Positions 23,601 through 35,600 of a stretch of DNA of 64,000 nt are shown here, in pieces (positions within the stretch are counted from its first letter, which is position 1; the number at the start of each line of letters is the position of its first letter). Origin of the DNA: Yamagishiella unicocca (taxonomy: Eukaryota > Chlorophyta > Chlorophyceae > Chlamydomonadales > Volvocaceae). The translations under genes and the position numbers were made by a program. Location of the stretch: the NCBI GenBank assembly GCA_003116995.1, contig BDSL01000069.1, positions 1 through 64,000 of the forward strand, given 5' to 3'. The notes under the pieces are model-generated. The model was not told where the DNA came from and ran no database searches. It was given only the letters and a program-made list of their open reading frames with translations.

Positions 23601-26600
23601 AGAAGGCGGTGGTGCGGGAGGGAGCCGTGCAGCTGCTGCTGACGGGTGAGGCGGGGGGGGGAGGTGGCGGCAGGGGCAGGGGCGGGAGTTGTGGAAATCG
23701 GTTTTCCATTTCGCTAGGGGCATCCCACCGCGAACCGCCGCGTGCAGGTTGCAAGGGAAAGCCCGTGTATGGAGGGAAACCCAAACCCGTTTAGGACAGA
23801 CGTTACGAGGTGCATGCGGGTGGGTGGGCTATGGCGGTCGCGGAGACGTCACCCCCGCCACCGGCCCCGCCGACCGTCCGAGGCGCTCCCTAACCTCATG
23901 TATGCCGCAAGCTCAGTTCCCGCCAGGCACCTATCCAGTTTGTTCCTCCGCCGATCTTCCGCGTCCTTCGGCGTTCACCTAGTACCCTCCCCGTCAGCCC
24001 CGTTCCCGCATACTTTCCCTCCCCTCCCCTCCCCTTGCCCGCCCCCCCCCCGGGTGTGGCCATGCAACAGCTACACTTCCCACGTCGAGTAACGGGTATT
24101 TTCGGCCCCCCTTCCCCCCTCGTTACCCCCTCAACCCCCCCCTGCCGCCGCAGACCCCAGCGAGCGGGTGGCGCTGCAGCTGTCGCTGCTGATCACCAAC
24201 ATCGCCCGCTTCGACTTCCCGGGCAGGGCGGAGAACCTGCTGCAGGTCGGGCGGGGGGCCGCGGGGACGGGCAAGGGGGTGTCGCGGTGTGTGCGTGCTT
24301 GTGTGTGTTTTAAATATGCTGAGCTGAGCCGCGAAGGAGACTTAGCGCGAGGAGACCAAGGAATCCGGAGGCAGTGCGGGGCGCCAATAGTTACCGAAGG
24401 AAGCCCAGAGTGGGTCCACGAGAAGCCATAATTCCAATCATGTAGACGGCGTCCGCGCAGCGCTCCGATAGAGAGAAGGACGGTGGCGGGCAGCCGAGCG
24501 CCAGCGGCCCTAACGACCGACGCCGCGCTGCTGCGGCGTAGGCGTGGCGCGAAGCTCCTACAACTACCGAGCCTATGTACCTACCGAGCCTATGTGTGTG
24601 TTTCGACCGTATGGTGCTCGCCACTTCCCCCCCCTTCCCTCCCCGCCACTCGCCTTGAGGCACCGCTGGCCCCCCCCACCACCACCATCGGCGGTGCGGT
24701 GCGTTTCCCGCGAAGCCTCGAGGAGTCCATACACGGGGCTCTTTCCCCCGGGGCTCGTGAGCTGGGATGGCGAGCGGGGCTCCACATGCAAGGATAGCTC
24801 CCTCCCTCCCGCCCACCCTTGTGCGTCTTACTTTCCGGTGCCGCCCCCCCGGGTTTCTCCCCCCCCTCCCGCCCCCTCCCCCCAGCTGCTCCTGTCCGCC
24901 ACCAGCTGGGAGGCGCAGCTGCCCCCCGCCACCAAGCTGCGGCTGCTCAAGGCGCTCAAGCGGGTGCTGCAGGGGCTCAGCTCCAAGCGCTTCGTCATTG
25001 AGACGCCCGCGCAGGGGCCGCCGGGGGCACCCATGACCCTACCGGGTGGGTGGCTGGCTGGCTGGGGGGATCGAGGGAGACCCGGCGGGGTCGATGGCTG
25101 GGGGGATTCGAGGGATGGCTGGGGGGAGGGGGGGTTGAGGGAGCGGCGCACGGAGCGGGGGGGAGGGGGACTGCGCTACCCCTCCCCCCCTCCCCATACA
25201 CACGCGTATGGTCGCAGTTCCTCCCTGGGTTGTGGCTACCTCAGGCCTATGAGCCACGTCCGGGTGGGGTGGTAGGGGGTTACCAAACATGGTCCCTCTC
25301 CCCACACACACATACACATGCCCCGGCCCCCGCCGCTCCTCTGGACCGCCACCTTCACCGCCCTCTGTTTGTCGGCCGTGCCCCCCCGCGCTCACGCCCC
25401 AGACCTGAGCTCGCTGTCCGCCCGCATCAACTCGGAGCGGGCGCTGTTCAAGACCCGGCTGGGGGACTGCTTCCCGCAGCTGCACGCCCTGCTGACGCAG
25501 CACGCCGCCAAGTTCATCGAGGGTGGGGCCGGGACTGCCTGGAGGGCGGGGGGGGGCAGGGGAGGGCGGGGGGGGGCAGGGGAGGGCGGGGGGGGCGCAG
25601 GGGAGGGCGGGGGGGGGGCAGGGGAGGGCGGGGGGGGGCGCAGGGGAGGGCGGGGGGGGGCAGGGGAGGGCGGGGGGGCACCTCCTCGCCTCGCCGCCTA
25701 TCGCAACCCCCCCGTGCCCCCTGCCCCCCTGCCCCCTGTCCCCCTCTTGACGTACCGGGTCTTCTCCCGGTTCTTATGCCACCCCCCCATTCACCGGTAC
25801 TCCCCCGCTGCCGCCCTTCGCTTCCCCCCCCCCCGGGGCTCCTCCCCCCCCCCGCCCCGCCCCGCCCCTCCAGGCTCTGCCGGCTGGGAGACCTCCGGCC
25901 CCTTCGCCGCCGCCGCCGCCGCCTGCCTGCAGGCGCTGCTGTACCTGACGCCCTCCCCCACACAGGACGGCCTGGCCCCCGGCACCGCGGAGGTGCTGCA
26001 GGCCATACACGTGGGCTGCACCACTGTACAGCGGGGGCCGCCGCAAGGTGAGGGGGGTGAGGGGGGTTTAAAGGGAGTCCGCGAATACCCCATGAGGGGG
26101 GTAGGGAGAGGCCGCCGTGGACTAGGAAGCCGAGTAGGAAACCGGGGGCGGGCAGGCGGGCGGTGTAGTCGGAGGGATCGGGATCGGGTGCGGCGGAGAG
26201 GGAGGGCTGGTTGGAGGGATCGGGATCGGGTGCGGCGGAGAGGGAGGGCTGGCTGGAGGGATCGGGATCGGGTGGGTGGAGAGGGAGGGCTGGTTGGAGG
26301 AGAGCATCTCCTGACGGCTGGGCGCTGCCGCTGCCGTTTCGTGTGTGCGTTGGAGTTGGAGGTATTGTTGTTGTTGCTTGTTGGTGGTGGTGGTGGGGGG
26401 TTGTATAAAAACCGTATTACGCAACGGGACAGGATAGTTGGCGCATGGTCGTCGGGGGTGTGTGTGGTGTGGAAGCTTGAGGTCCGAAGCTGGACGGAAA
26501 CTGCGATGGGCGGCATCTCCGACGTCAGCCCCCGCTGCCGGACTCGAAGCCCGCACCCGCCCCCGCTGCTGTGCCCTCCGCGGCCGCTGCAGCCGTCCCC

Positions 26601-29600
26601 CCCCCCCAGGGCGAGCAGTGGTCCGACCAGGGCGGCAAGCTGTACGAGCGGCTGGCGGCGCTGGCGATCGCCTACCTGGACACCGCCGCGCTGCCGTTTG
26701 CGCAGTACGTGCCGTACTTCCTGGATCTGTTCGTACAGGTGCGTGCGTCGAAGAGCCTTCGTACCACCGCGACTCTCCCCGATACTGTCGCGGCTGGCCC
26801 CTCTCCCCGATACTGTCGCGGCTGGACCGTCGGGTCCACCAGTGACCCTGAGCGATCCGGCCTAAGCGACAGCCACGTGCCCCTCAGTCACCGTGTTCTT
26901 AGTCACGTGCCCGCAGCCACGTGCCCCCATCCACGTCCTTCCGATGGCACATTGGCAATCTCACTCCCCCCCTCCCGCCTTCCAGCCACTCCCGCCTCCC
27001 CACCCCCTTCCTGCCCCCCCCCGCCCCGGGCCCCTTCCCACCTCGAGTAACCGGATCTTTTCGCACCCCCTTCCCCCCCCGGGCCCCTTACCCCCCAGTC
27101 CGCGCTGATCGGTCTGGACGCCGCCACCGTCCGCGCCATGCGTCCCAAGCGGCGGGTGCTGCTGGTCCGCTTCATCTCCAAGGCGCTGCTCAACCCCTAC
27201 TACCGCCAGGAGTGGGTGGAGGCGCCGGTGCCAGGTGGGTGGAGGCGAGGAGGGCACCCGGGGGAGGGGGGGTAGCGGCGGGGAGGGGGGAGCGCCGCTG
27301 TGGGTTTGGCGCTGCGTTGCTTGCCCGCCCCTTACCACCCGCCCTGCCCCCTGCTCCTTCGACACGCCTCGCACATTAAGCTTTCGACCTTTCTATGCCT
27401 GCAATAAGATCCTAGGGTTGCCCACGTAAAACCCTAAAACCCTAAGACTCTTTGCCCGCGGGTGCCGTCGCGCGCAGCCGGCCTCCCGGCCGAGCAGCTC
27501 ACTCGGTTGATGGACAGCCGCTGCCGGGCCGCCCGCGCGCACGCTGCGCTCTCCGGCCTGCTGTCCGGCCCGCCCTGCGCCTCCCTGGTGGAGGCGCTGG
27601 TGGCCAAGTACGTGGCGCTGAGCGGCGAGGAGCTGGAGGAGTGGCGAGAGGACCCGGAGTCGTACGCACGGTACGACGTAGGGTCGTGCGCGCGCGAGAG
27701 AGAGAGATACCGTACGGCCGTGCCGTGCCGTACTGGAGCGATGTGGCGGGGGAGGGAAGGGGAGGAGAGGGGAGGGGAGGCGCGGGGAGGCGGCCTGACC
27801 TCCTTCCGAATCACCGTGTATTTTTTTCCTACTCTTTATCCCCCCACCCCACCCTACCCTGGCGACGCCGTGGGTTTCCTAGTCGGTACCGACCCACGGG
27901 TTGCTTTGCTCACAACAGCCCCCCCGGCCCCGTCCTGCAGCACGATGGAGGTGGAGTCCGGTCCGGACGCCGACACCCCTCGCCCCATCGGCGTGGGTCT
28001 GTTGCTGTGCATGCTGGAGCACGGCGGCGAGGGGGTGGCGGTGGTGCTGCTGGGGCTGGCGTCGGCGCTGCAGCAGCGGCCGCCGTCGGCGGAGGCGCTG
28101 CTGATGCGGGAGGCGTGCTATCGGTGGGGTGGAGGCGGGGGAGGGGTTCGAGGAAGACCCGTGGATGCCCGCAAAAACCGTTTAGAACAGACGTTTTGAG
28201 ATGCATGCTGGAAGACTGGGGGAAGGGGAGGGGTGCGGAGGGGTGAGGGAAGTGATGGTGCCCTGGAGACAAGGCTGTTTGAGGTCGCAGGCTCGACCTC
28301 GGGTTTGGGTTGCAGTGGGGGTTTAAAGAGAATCTGCGAATCCACGGCCGACAAACCAAGGCGGTGAAGAGGGGGGTTCGTTGCAGTGGGGGGGTCGTTG
28401 GAGCAGTGGGGGCTGAGGTTTCGGAGCGGAGGCGGGTGTGCCGGTGCGTGCGACCTCACAACGCATCTCAACCGGTGAAACATGAAACATAGATACACGC
28501 CCGCCCACCGTCATCACCACCAATGGCCACCATGCCGTGTCGTTGGTGGGTGTTATTAGCAGATGACCCAGACTTGACCCCTCTTCCCCGCTCCTCTTCC
28601 CCGCTCCTCTTCTCCGCAGCTGCATAGGCGAGGGCTTCAACCACGTCTCCTCACACATCAACTTCGCGGCATGGTACGGCGCTCGTTGACTTTGTACGAC
28701 GCATTCGCATTTCTTATCAGCCACCGGGTCGGCACTGTGTGCACCCTCACTGCACACCAGCCACCACGGCGAGCGACCTGGGCCTTAGTGGTGCACTACG
28801 GTGTTGGGGAGCCGTTGGAAACCCTTTAATGAGGTCGCGCCCTGAATCCTAGATCCAACCCATACCATGCTCACCCCACCCCACCCCACCCCACCCGCGC
28901 AAACCTTCTCCTTCATCGCCACCCCACCCCACCCCACCCCACCCGCGCAAACCTTCTCCTTCATCGCCACCCCACCCCACCCCGCCTCTCCAGCATGCAT
29001 CTCAAAACGTCTGCCCTAAACTGTTTTCTCTCGCATCCACGGGTCTTCCTCGAACCCCCGCCTCAACCCGTGTCAGGTACAACGCAGAGCTGGCGCCGCT
29101 GCTCAACGCCCACGCCCCGCCGCCGCCGCCGGCTGGCGCCCAGGTGCCGCCGCAGCCGACGCCCATCGGCGGCGGCGCCGCGGGCGGCGAGCAGGCCCTG
29201 CTGGCTGCGGTGCTGGCGGCCCGGGCGCTGTGGCTGCTGGGGGTGTGCGGCGGGGAGCTGCCCTCCGCGCTGCTGGGCGGCGCGTACCAGCTATGCGTCT
29301 GCTACCTGGCGGCCGAGGACGTGGTGGTGGGTGCTCCTTAGGGTTTTACGGGGGGCCGTCTGCAGGCTCTCCTGGGTCCTGATCCTGGGTCCTGATCCTG
29401 GGTCCTGGTCCTGATCCTGATCCTGGCGGAATGCAAACCGAACCCGACGGACACGCGCGGCCGATGTGTGTTGTGCGTTTGAGCATGAGGTGTGGGTAAC
29501 CGTGTGCCTGTTACCCCCATCACCCCCACCGCCCCCATCTCACCGCACCCCTTGCGTGTGTGTGTATTTGGATGTGTATGTGTACGGCAGGTTGCGCTGT

Positions 29601-32600
29601 CCGCCGTGACGTCCCTGCTGGGCCTGCTGAGCCTGGTGCTGGACGACCAGGCGGCGCTGGAGCAGCTGCGGGCGGCGCAGCGGGCGGCTGCGGGGCGGGG
29701 GGCTGCAGGCGGCCTGGTGGGGCGAGTGGACGCGATGCAGCTGGCCGAGGGGGCCGCGGGGGCAGCCGGGCTGGGGTCGGACAGCGACCAGCAGGAGAAC
29801 GCAGGTGGGGCCGGTGAGGGGGTTTGAGACAGGGGTTGAGACGGGGGTTTGAGACGGGGGGTTGAGACGAGGTTTGAGACAGGGGTTGAGGGGAGGGGGA
29901 GTGTGATTGGAGGTTTATGGGTTGGGTTAAAGGGTTGCCTGATGCATGGGATGGGGTGTGGGTGTTGGGGCGTGGAGGACGGAAGAGAAGGGAGATGAGG
30001 GGGGATTCGAGGGAAACCCGTGGATGTCCGAAAAAAATCGTTTAAAACAGAAGTTTTGAGATGCATGCGGGAGAACTGGGTTGGGGATACGAAAGCCGAA
30101 GGTCGTAATATGACCTTTGGCGGCTAAGCTATATCGGCTACGGCGAGACGAAAGGAAGCGAGGACCCCGCGCGACGCACGTAAACTTTTCGCAGAACCGG
30201 TTTTGGGCGCTAGCAGGAGAACTGTGGGAGTTGGTGCGCTATGGGAGAGCGGACATCGCGGTCCGGTCCCAGTCCCAGTCCTAGTCGGATTCCCAGTCCC
30301 GACCCGCCCGAATACTGACCAGATGCGTGAGGAAGCCGGTCATTACCAGAGAAGGTCCGCGGTCGTCCAGGAGAGGAGGCCGAAGCCGCGCCGCGCCGCC
30401 ATGGGGGACGCGAAAGCCCAGACGCAGGTCCCGACGCCCGCAGACAAGAACGCAACGACTAGCAAAAAACTACCAGAACAGAGGCCCAACCCAGCGGCGG
30501 AACTCACCTGACCAGGGCCCAGAGCGGGTGGGGAAGGCGGTCGACGCGAAGCATGCGGGCAAGGGGCAGCAGGGGGCGTTAGGAACAACATCCAGGCGCG
30601 GAGCGGGTGGACAGGGGTCAAAGCAACGAAGAGGCCCCAGCGGCGCGGCGAAAGAGGCGGAGGCAGGAAAGGGGAGGACGGATATACGGGGAGATGGGGA
30701 CGCGGGCTGGTACGGCGGCGTACGGCGTTGTACGGCGGAGGCCTGTATGACGGAGGGAGGAAGTGAGAAAATATGGGGCGTGAAGATGCGGGACAGGGGG
30801 GCAAGGCTAGCAGGCGAGGAGACGGGATACCGGGGGGAGGCAGTGCGCGGTCCGGGCTGGTCGGATCCCCACAGCACTGCCACAGCGAGGACGGCGCCGC
30901 CACAGTACGACGCCGGCGGCTAGGGACGCGGGGGAGAGCGGCGGTCCGGGCGGGGAGGGGGAGAAGGGGCTGTGGGAGGAGACAGTGTGCGAATGGCAGG
31001 TGCGCGGGTGGGCGAAGGGGCGGGGGGGGCGGAGAGCGTGGCGTCGGGAACAGTTTCCTAGGGGTGTTTCGGTCGCGGTTGGGGGGGTGTTGGGGGCGTG
31101 GAGGGGGCGGAGGGGCTAGCGCGGGATGAGGTGCGGAGGGAGGGAGGGGGCGCGGAGGGAGGCCGGCGGCGTATTACAAGTGCGGGGTACGCTGGGGCGA
31201 CGGCGGCGGGCGCGGGCCGCCGGGACGGCGGCGGGGCGCCGGGGCTGGGTGCTGCGGCTGCGGTGGCTGCTGGACGCTGGGGGTGGGTGCTGTGGCTGCT
31301 GGACGCCGGGGCTGGGTGCTGCGGCTGCTGTGGCTGCTGGACGCCGGGGCTGGGTGCTGCAGCTGCTGTGGCTGCTGGACGCCGGGGCTGGGTGCTGCGG
31401 TTGCTGTGGCTGCTGGACGCCGGGGCCGGCAGGGGGGTCTGGGGCTGCTGGCTGGCCCGACGATGAGGGGGGAGGGGAGGGGACCGGGAAGAGCGACGCT
31501 CTCTGGGCAGGTGGAGCGCCAGATGAGGGGCGGCGTGTGGGGGGATTCGAGGAAGACCCGTGTGTGTGTGGGGGGGGTAAAAACCGTTCTACGCGACGGG
31601 ACAGGATAGTTGGGGGGGGAGGGGGTCGGATGTCCTCTTCCTCTGTTCCCGGCACCCACTGGCATGTGTGGGTTTGCCTTTCGCATGAGTTGATTGCCGG
31701 CAGTGTCCCCTTGCGGCCCCGCCTCAGCCCCTCACCCTCGCGCGTCGAGCCACCACATCCGTGACCCGACCCCCCAGCAGCCGCCACCACCACCACGCTC
31801 GAACCGCCGCATCCCTCCCTCCCTCCCTCTCCTCGCATACCCTCCCTCCCTCCCTCTCCTCGCATACCCTCCCTCCCCGCCCGGTGCAGGCGCCATGGCC
31901 GAGGCCTCCGTCCGCGTGGAGGGCCGCCTGGCCGCCCTGTCCAACGAGGTCACTGCGGCGGCGCTGCTCAACTGCTTCGGGCTGCTGTCGCGGCTGCGGG
32001 AGGTGGAGAGCATGGTGCGGGTGCTGCAGCTGGTGTCGGTGCTGGTGGAGGTGAGTGGGGTCGGGCGGGGGCTTGGAAGGGGTAGCGGGTGAGCGCTAGG
32101 TGCGGGACGGGCTGATGGTTATTGATTGTCGGTTCAACACATCAACACATCAACACACATCAACACGTCAATCCATCAACCCTTCCACCCCTCCAACCCC
32201 TAAAAACCCTAAAAACCCTAAAAACCCCCCCGCCCCTCCAGGCTCTGGGCGAGCGCATCCGGCCGCACCTGGGCATCATCGCCTCGGGGCTGCCGCAGGT
32301 GTGGTCGCGAGCCGAGGTCCTCTCAGCAGCAGCAGCCTCCGCAGCCGCGGCCTCGTCCCTGCTGGACAGGGAGAGCGCGGCGCGCAAGCGCAACGACGGC
32401 GGCGGCGCAGCCTCCGCCTCCGCCTCCGGCTCCGCGGATGCGGCGTCACGCGGCAAGCCCGGCGCGCTGGCGGCGGCCGGGCCCTCGGGCGGCGGCCGCG
32501 GCGACAGCGGCGAGTCCGGTGCGGTTGTGCGGCTGCACAGCGCGCTGATCGCGGTGCTGACCCACCTGGTGGGGAAGCTGCGGGCGCTGGCGCTGGAGGA

Positions 32601-35600
32601 CCCCAACATCTGCGGGGTGGTGTTCCCGCTGCTCAAGTTCTCTACGCGCGTCGGTGAGGAGGAGGGGGTGGGGGGTGCGGGAGAGGGGGGGAGGGGGAGA
32701 GGGGTAGAAGGGGAGAGGGGTAGAGGGGTGGAGGGGAGAGGGGGAGAAGGGGAGAGGGGGAGAAGGGGAGAGGGGGAGAGGGGAAGAGGGGAAGCCGGGG
32801 AAGCGGGAGAAAGAGGGAGGAAGAGGGAGGGGGTTAGGCTGGCAGGAGCTCGAGGGAGGGGCGCAGCGCTTGCGGTCGTGGTGGTGTGCGGGCGCGTGGG
32901 ACGGTTGTACGAATGGCGCATTGCACGGCGCGCTCTGGTGGGCCGGAGGGGTGAACGGGGTCGCTGTCCCAAAACCCGAAACCCCACATCCCGGTTGGCC
33001 CGCCCGCCTGTCCCGATGCCGCGACCCCAAAAACCCCCGCCCGCCTCTTCAACACCTCCAAACGTGTGTATCAAACGTTTCCGTACCGGTTTTCCTATCC
33101 AATGGTGACCCACGGGTGCCGACCCAAGAGACCGACCCAGTGCCGACCCACGGGTCTCCCCTCCTACCTCCCCAGGCTCCCCCGAGGGCGAGGTGCTGGT
33201 GGACGAGGCCTTTCGGCTGTGGTCCGTCACCATCGCCTCGCTGCCCGCGGTGCCTCCGCAGCTGCGGGAGCTGCTGCCCAATGCGGCGGCGCTGCTGCGG
33301 AGGGGGCGGGACGCGGCGGCGCTGCTGCCGCTGCTGGAGGTGGGGCCGGGAGGGGGCTCTGAGGGGGCCGAGCGGGCGGGGAGGGGCCCTGAGGGGGCAG
33401 CGACCCTCAACCGCACAGCGTGTTGGAAACCAGCTCCGTGACATGCGGAGGAGGATACGGCTTCCCGGCGAAGCTGTCAGCCCCGCGGGGGCTGCGGGAC
33501 GCTTGCGTAGGCGGCTCTTACTTGACACCTTGCTCGTGTGCAGCTCTTGAAGCCCAAATCGCGTAACCCGATTCGCATACGGTAGTCCAAATCGCCGCCC
33601 CCGCCCCCCTCCCTCCTCTCGTACTCCCTCCCTCCTCTCATACTCCCTCCCTCCTCTCGTACTCCCTCCCTCCTCTCGTACTCCCTCCCTCCTCTCGTAC
33701 TCCCTCCCTCCTCTCGTACTCCCTCCCTCCTCTCATACCCCCTCCCTCCTCTCATACCCCCTCCCTCCGCCCCCTCCCGCTCTCCAAAGGCCTACCTGCT
33801 GCTAGACGCCGCCGACAGCCTCCAGCCCCTCGCCGCCGACATGGGCCGCGCCTTGGAGGCGTCCATCGCCGCCACCGCCACCTCCGTCCTCTCAGCCGTC
33901 GGCGCGGCGGCGCCGACAGGCGCCTCGCCGGCGTCACAGGCCGCCGGCGGCGGCGGCGGCGGCGCCGCCGGCGCCGGCGTCGCCATCCCACTCTCCGCCG
34001 AGACCCCTGCTGAGGCCATGTCGGCCGCCGCGCTCATCGACGTCCTGCTGCAGCTCTTCCCGCCGGCCGGCTCCTCGTCCGCCTCCCCTGCGCAGCACTC
34101 CCCGGTGGTGTCGCTGGTGGCCCCCGCGCTGCGCGCGATGGCGGCGCTGCTGGCGCACCCCGCCGTGCCCTCCGCCGGCCTCAACGTCAAGATCATCAAC
34201 ATCTTCGAGGGCTTCCTGGAGGTGCTCGGCCGCCTGTGGCTGCTCTCCCCCTCCACCTTCCCGGAGCTAGTGGCGGGGCTGGATGGCGCAGCGGGTGGCG
34301 GCGCCGCCGGTAGTCAAGACGCGGCGGCGGCGGCCGCCGCCGGCGGCGGCGGCGGCGACGGCGGCGGCGGCGCCGTGGACCGGCTGCTGGACCGCTGGCT
34401 TACCATCGCCTCGGCGCGGTTCCTGGAGGAGGTGGTTGGTGAGTGGGGCAGCAGCGAAGGTGGTCCGCATCGGGGACGGGGTTTTGGGTTTTGTCGCGCG
34501 TCACCCCCGTCGCGCACCTCTTGCTCCCTCCGTTGGTCTGAGCTCGTGTCACCCCCCTCCTGCACCTCCCGGCTACCTCCGTCTGTGCAAGCCGCGGGGT
34601 ACACCCTCACCCTCCCAAGGAAGTGCCTTGCCCCTAACCGGCGAAACCGCTACCGGGAAAACACACCTCTCCCACGCCCCCTCCCCGCCCTCCCCCCCGC
34701 GCCACGCACCCTCCAGGCGTGAAGACCATGTCCATGCTGGGTCGCTTCCGGCGGCGTATGGCCACCATGTCCCTGTCCTCGCTGCTGGTGGCGGGCGTCT
34801 GCGAGCAGCTGTACGAGCCGCGGAAGATGCTGCGGCTGTGCAGCTTGGTGGTGCAGGTGGACACGGGGGAGGCGCGGGGGGGAGCACTGGGGGGAGGGGG
34901 TTAGGGTTTGCAAAAACGAACCGGTTACTCGACGGCCGGGGCCAGGGGGGCGCCTCGCCGCGAGCAGCGGGACCCGGGGCGACGGGACCTAGTCTCACCA
35001 CGCAGCGCTCTCGAGACACAAGGCACACATACACACACACCCTAGGGATTGCTGAGGGTGTGTTTGGCAGCGTACGGCCAACACCGATGATAGAGAAGCA
35101 GCCCCCTTCCACGTGCTGCCCTGAAGGACCCTAAAAACCTAAAACCCTAAAAACCCAAAACCCTAAAAACCTAAAAACCTAAAAATCAAAAACCTAAAAC
35201 CTTAAGCAGCAGCTCCTCCCCCCCCCCGGCCATGTGCCGCCCCATGTGCGCCCAGGCCCTCGCCGACGACTCCGAGTTCGCAGCCGACCAGTCCGAGCTG
35301 GACTCCCTGGACTTCGCAGCCGACCTGGCTGCAGACACGGTGCTGGCGCGGCGGCTGGCCATCACCCGGGCGGACCCCGTGAGGAAGGCGGACGTGCACG
35401 ACTGCGTCAGGGGGCTGCTGGCCAAGGTGGGGGGGGCGGGGGGTAAAGGAGAATCCGCAGATCCACGGCCGGCGAATCCACGGGAGCGGGGACGAGGGCA
35501 ACAGCAAATGTGTCCGCACGTGGGTGAGAAGAATGAAGCCTCTAGGAGGCAAAGAGGTTTTGGTGCGCAGGCGAGGCGAGGCGGAGCGGGGGTTGCGAGG

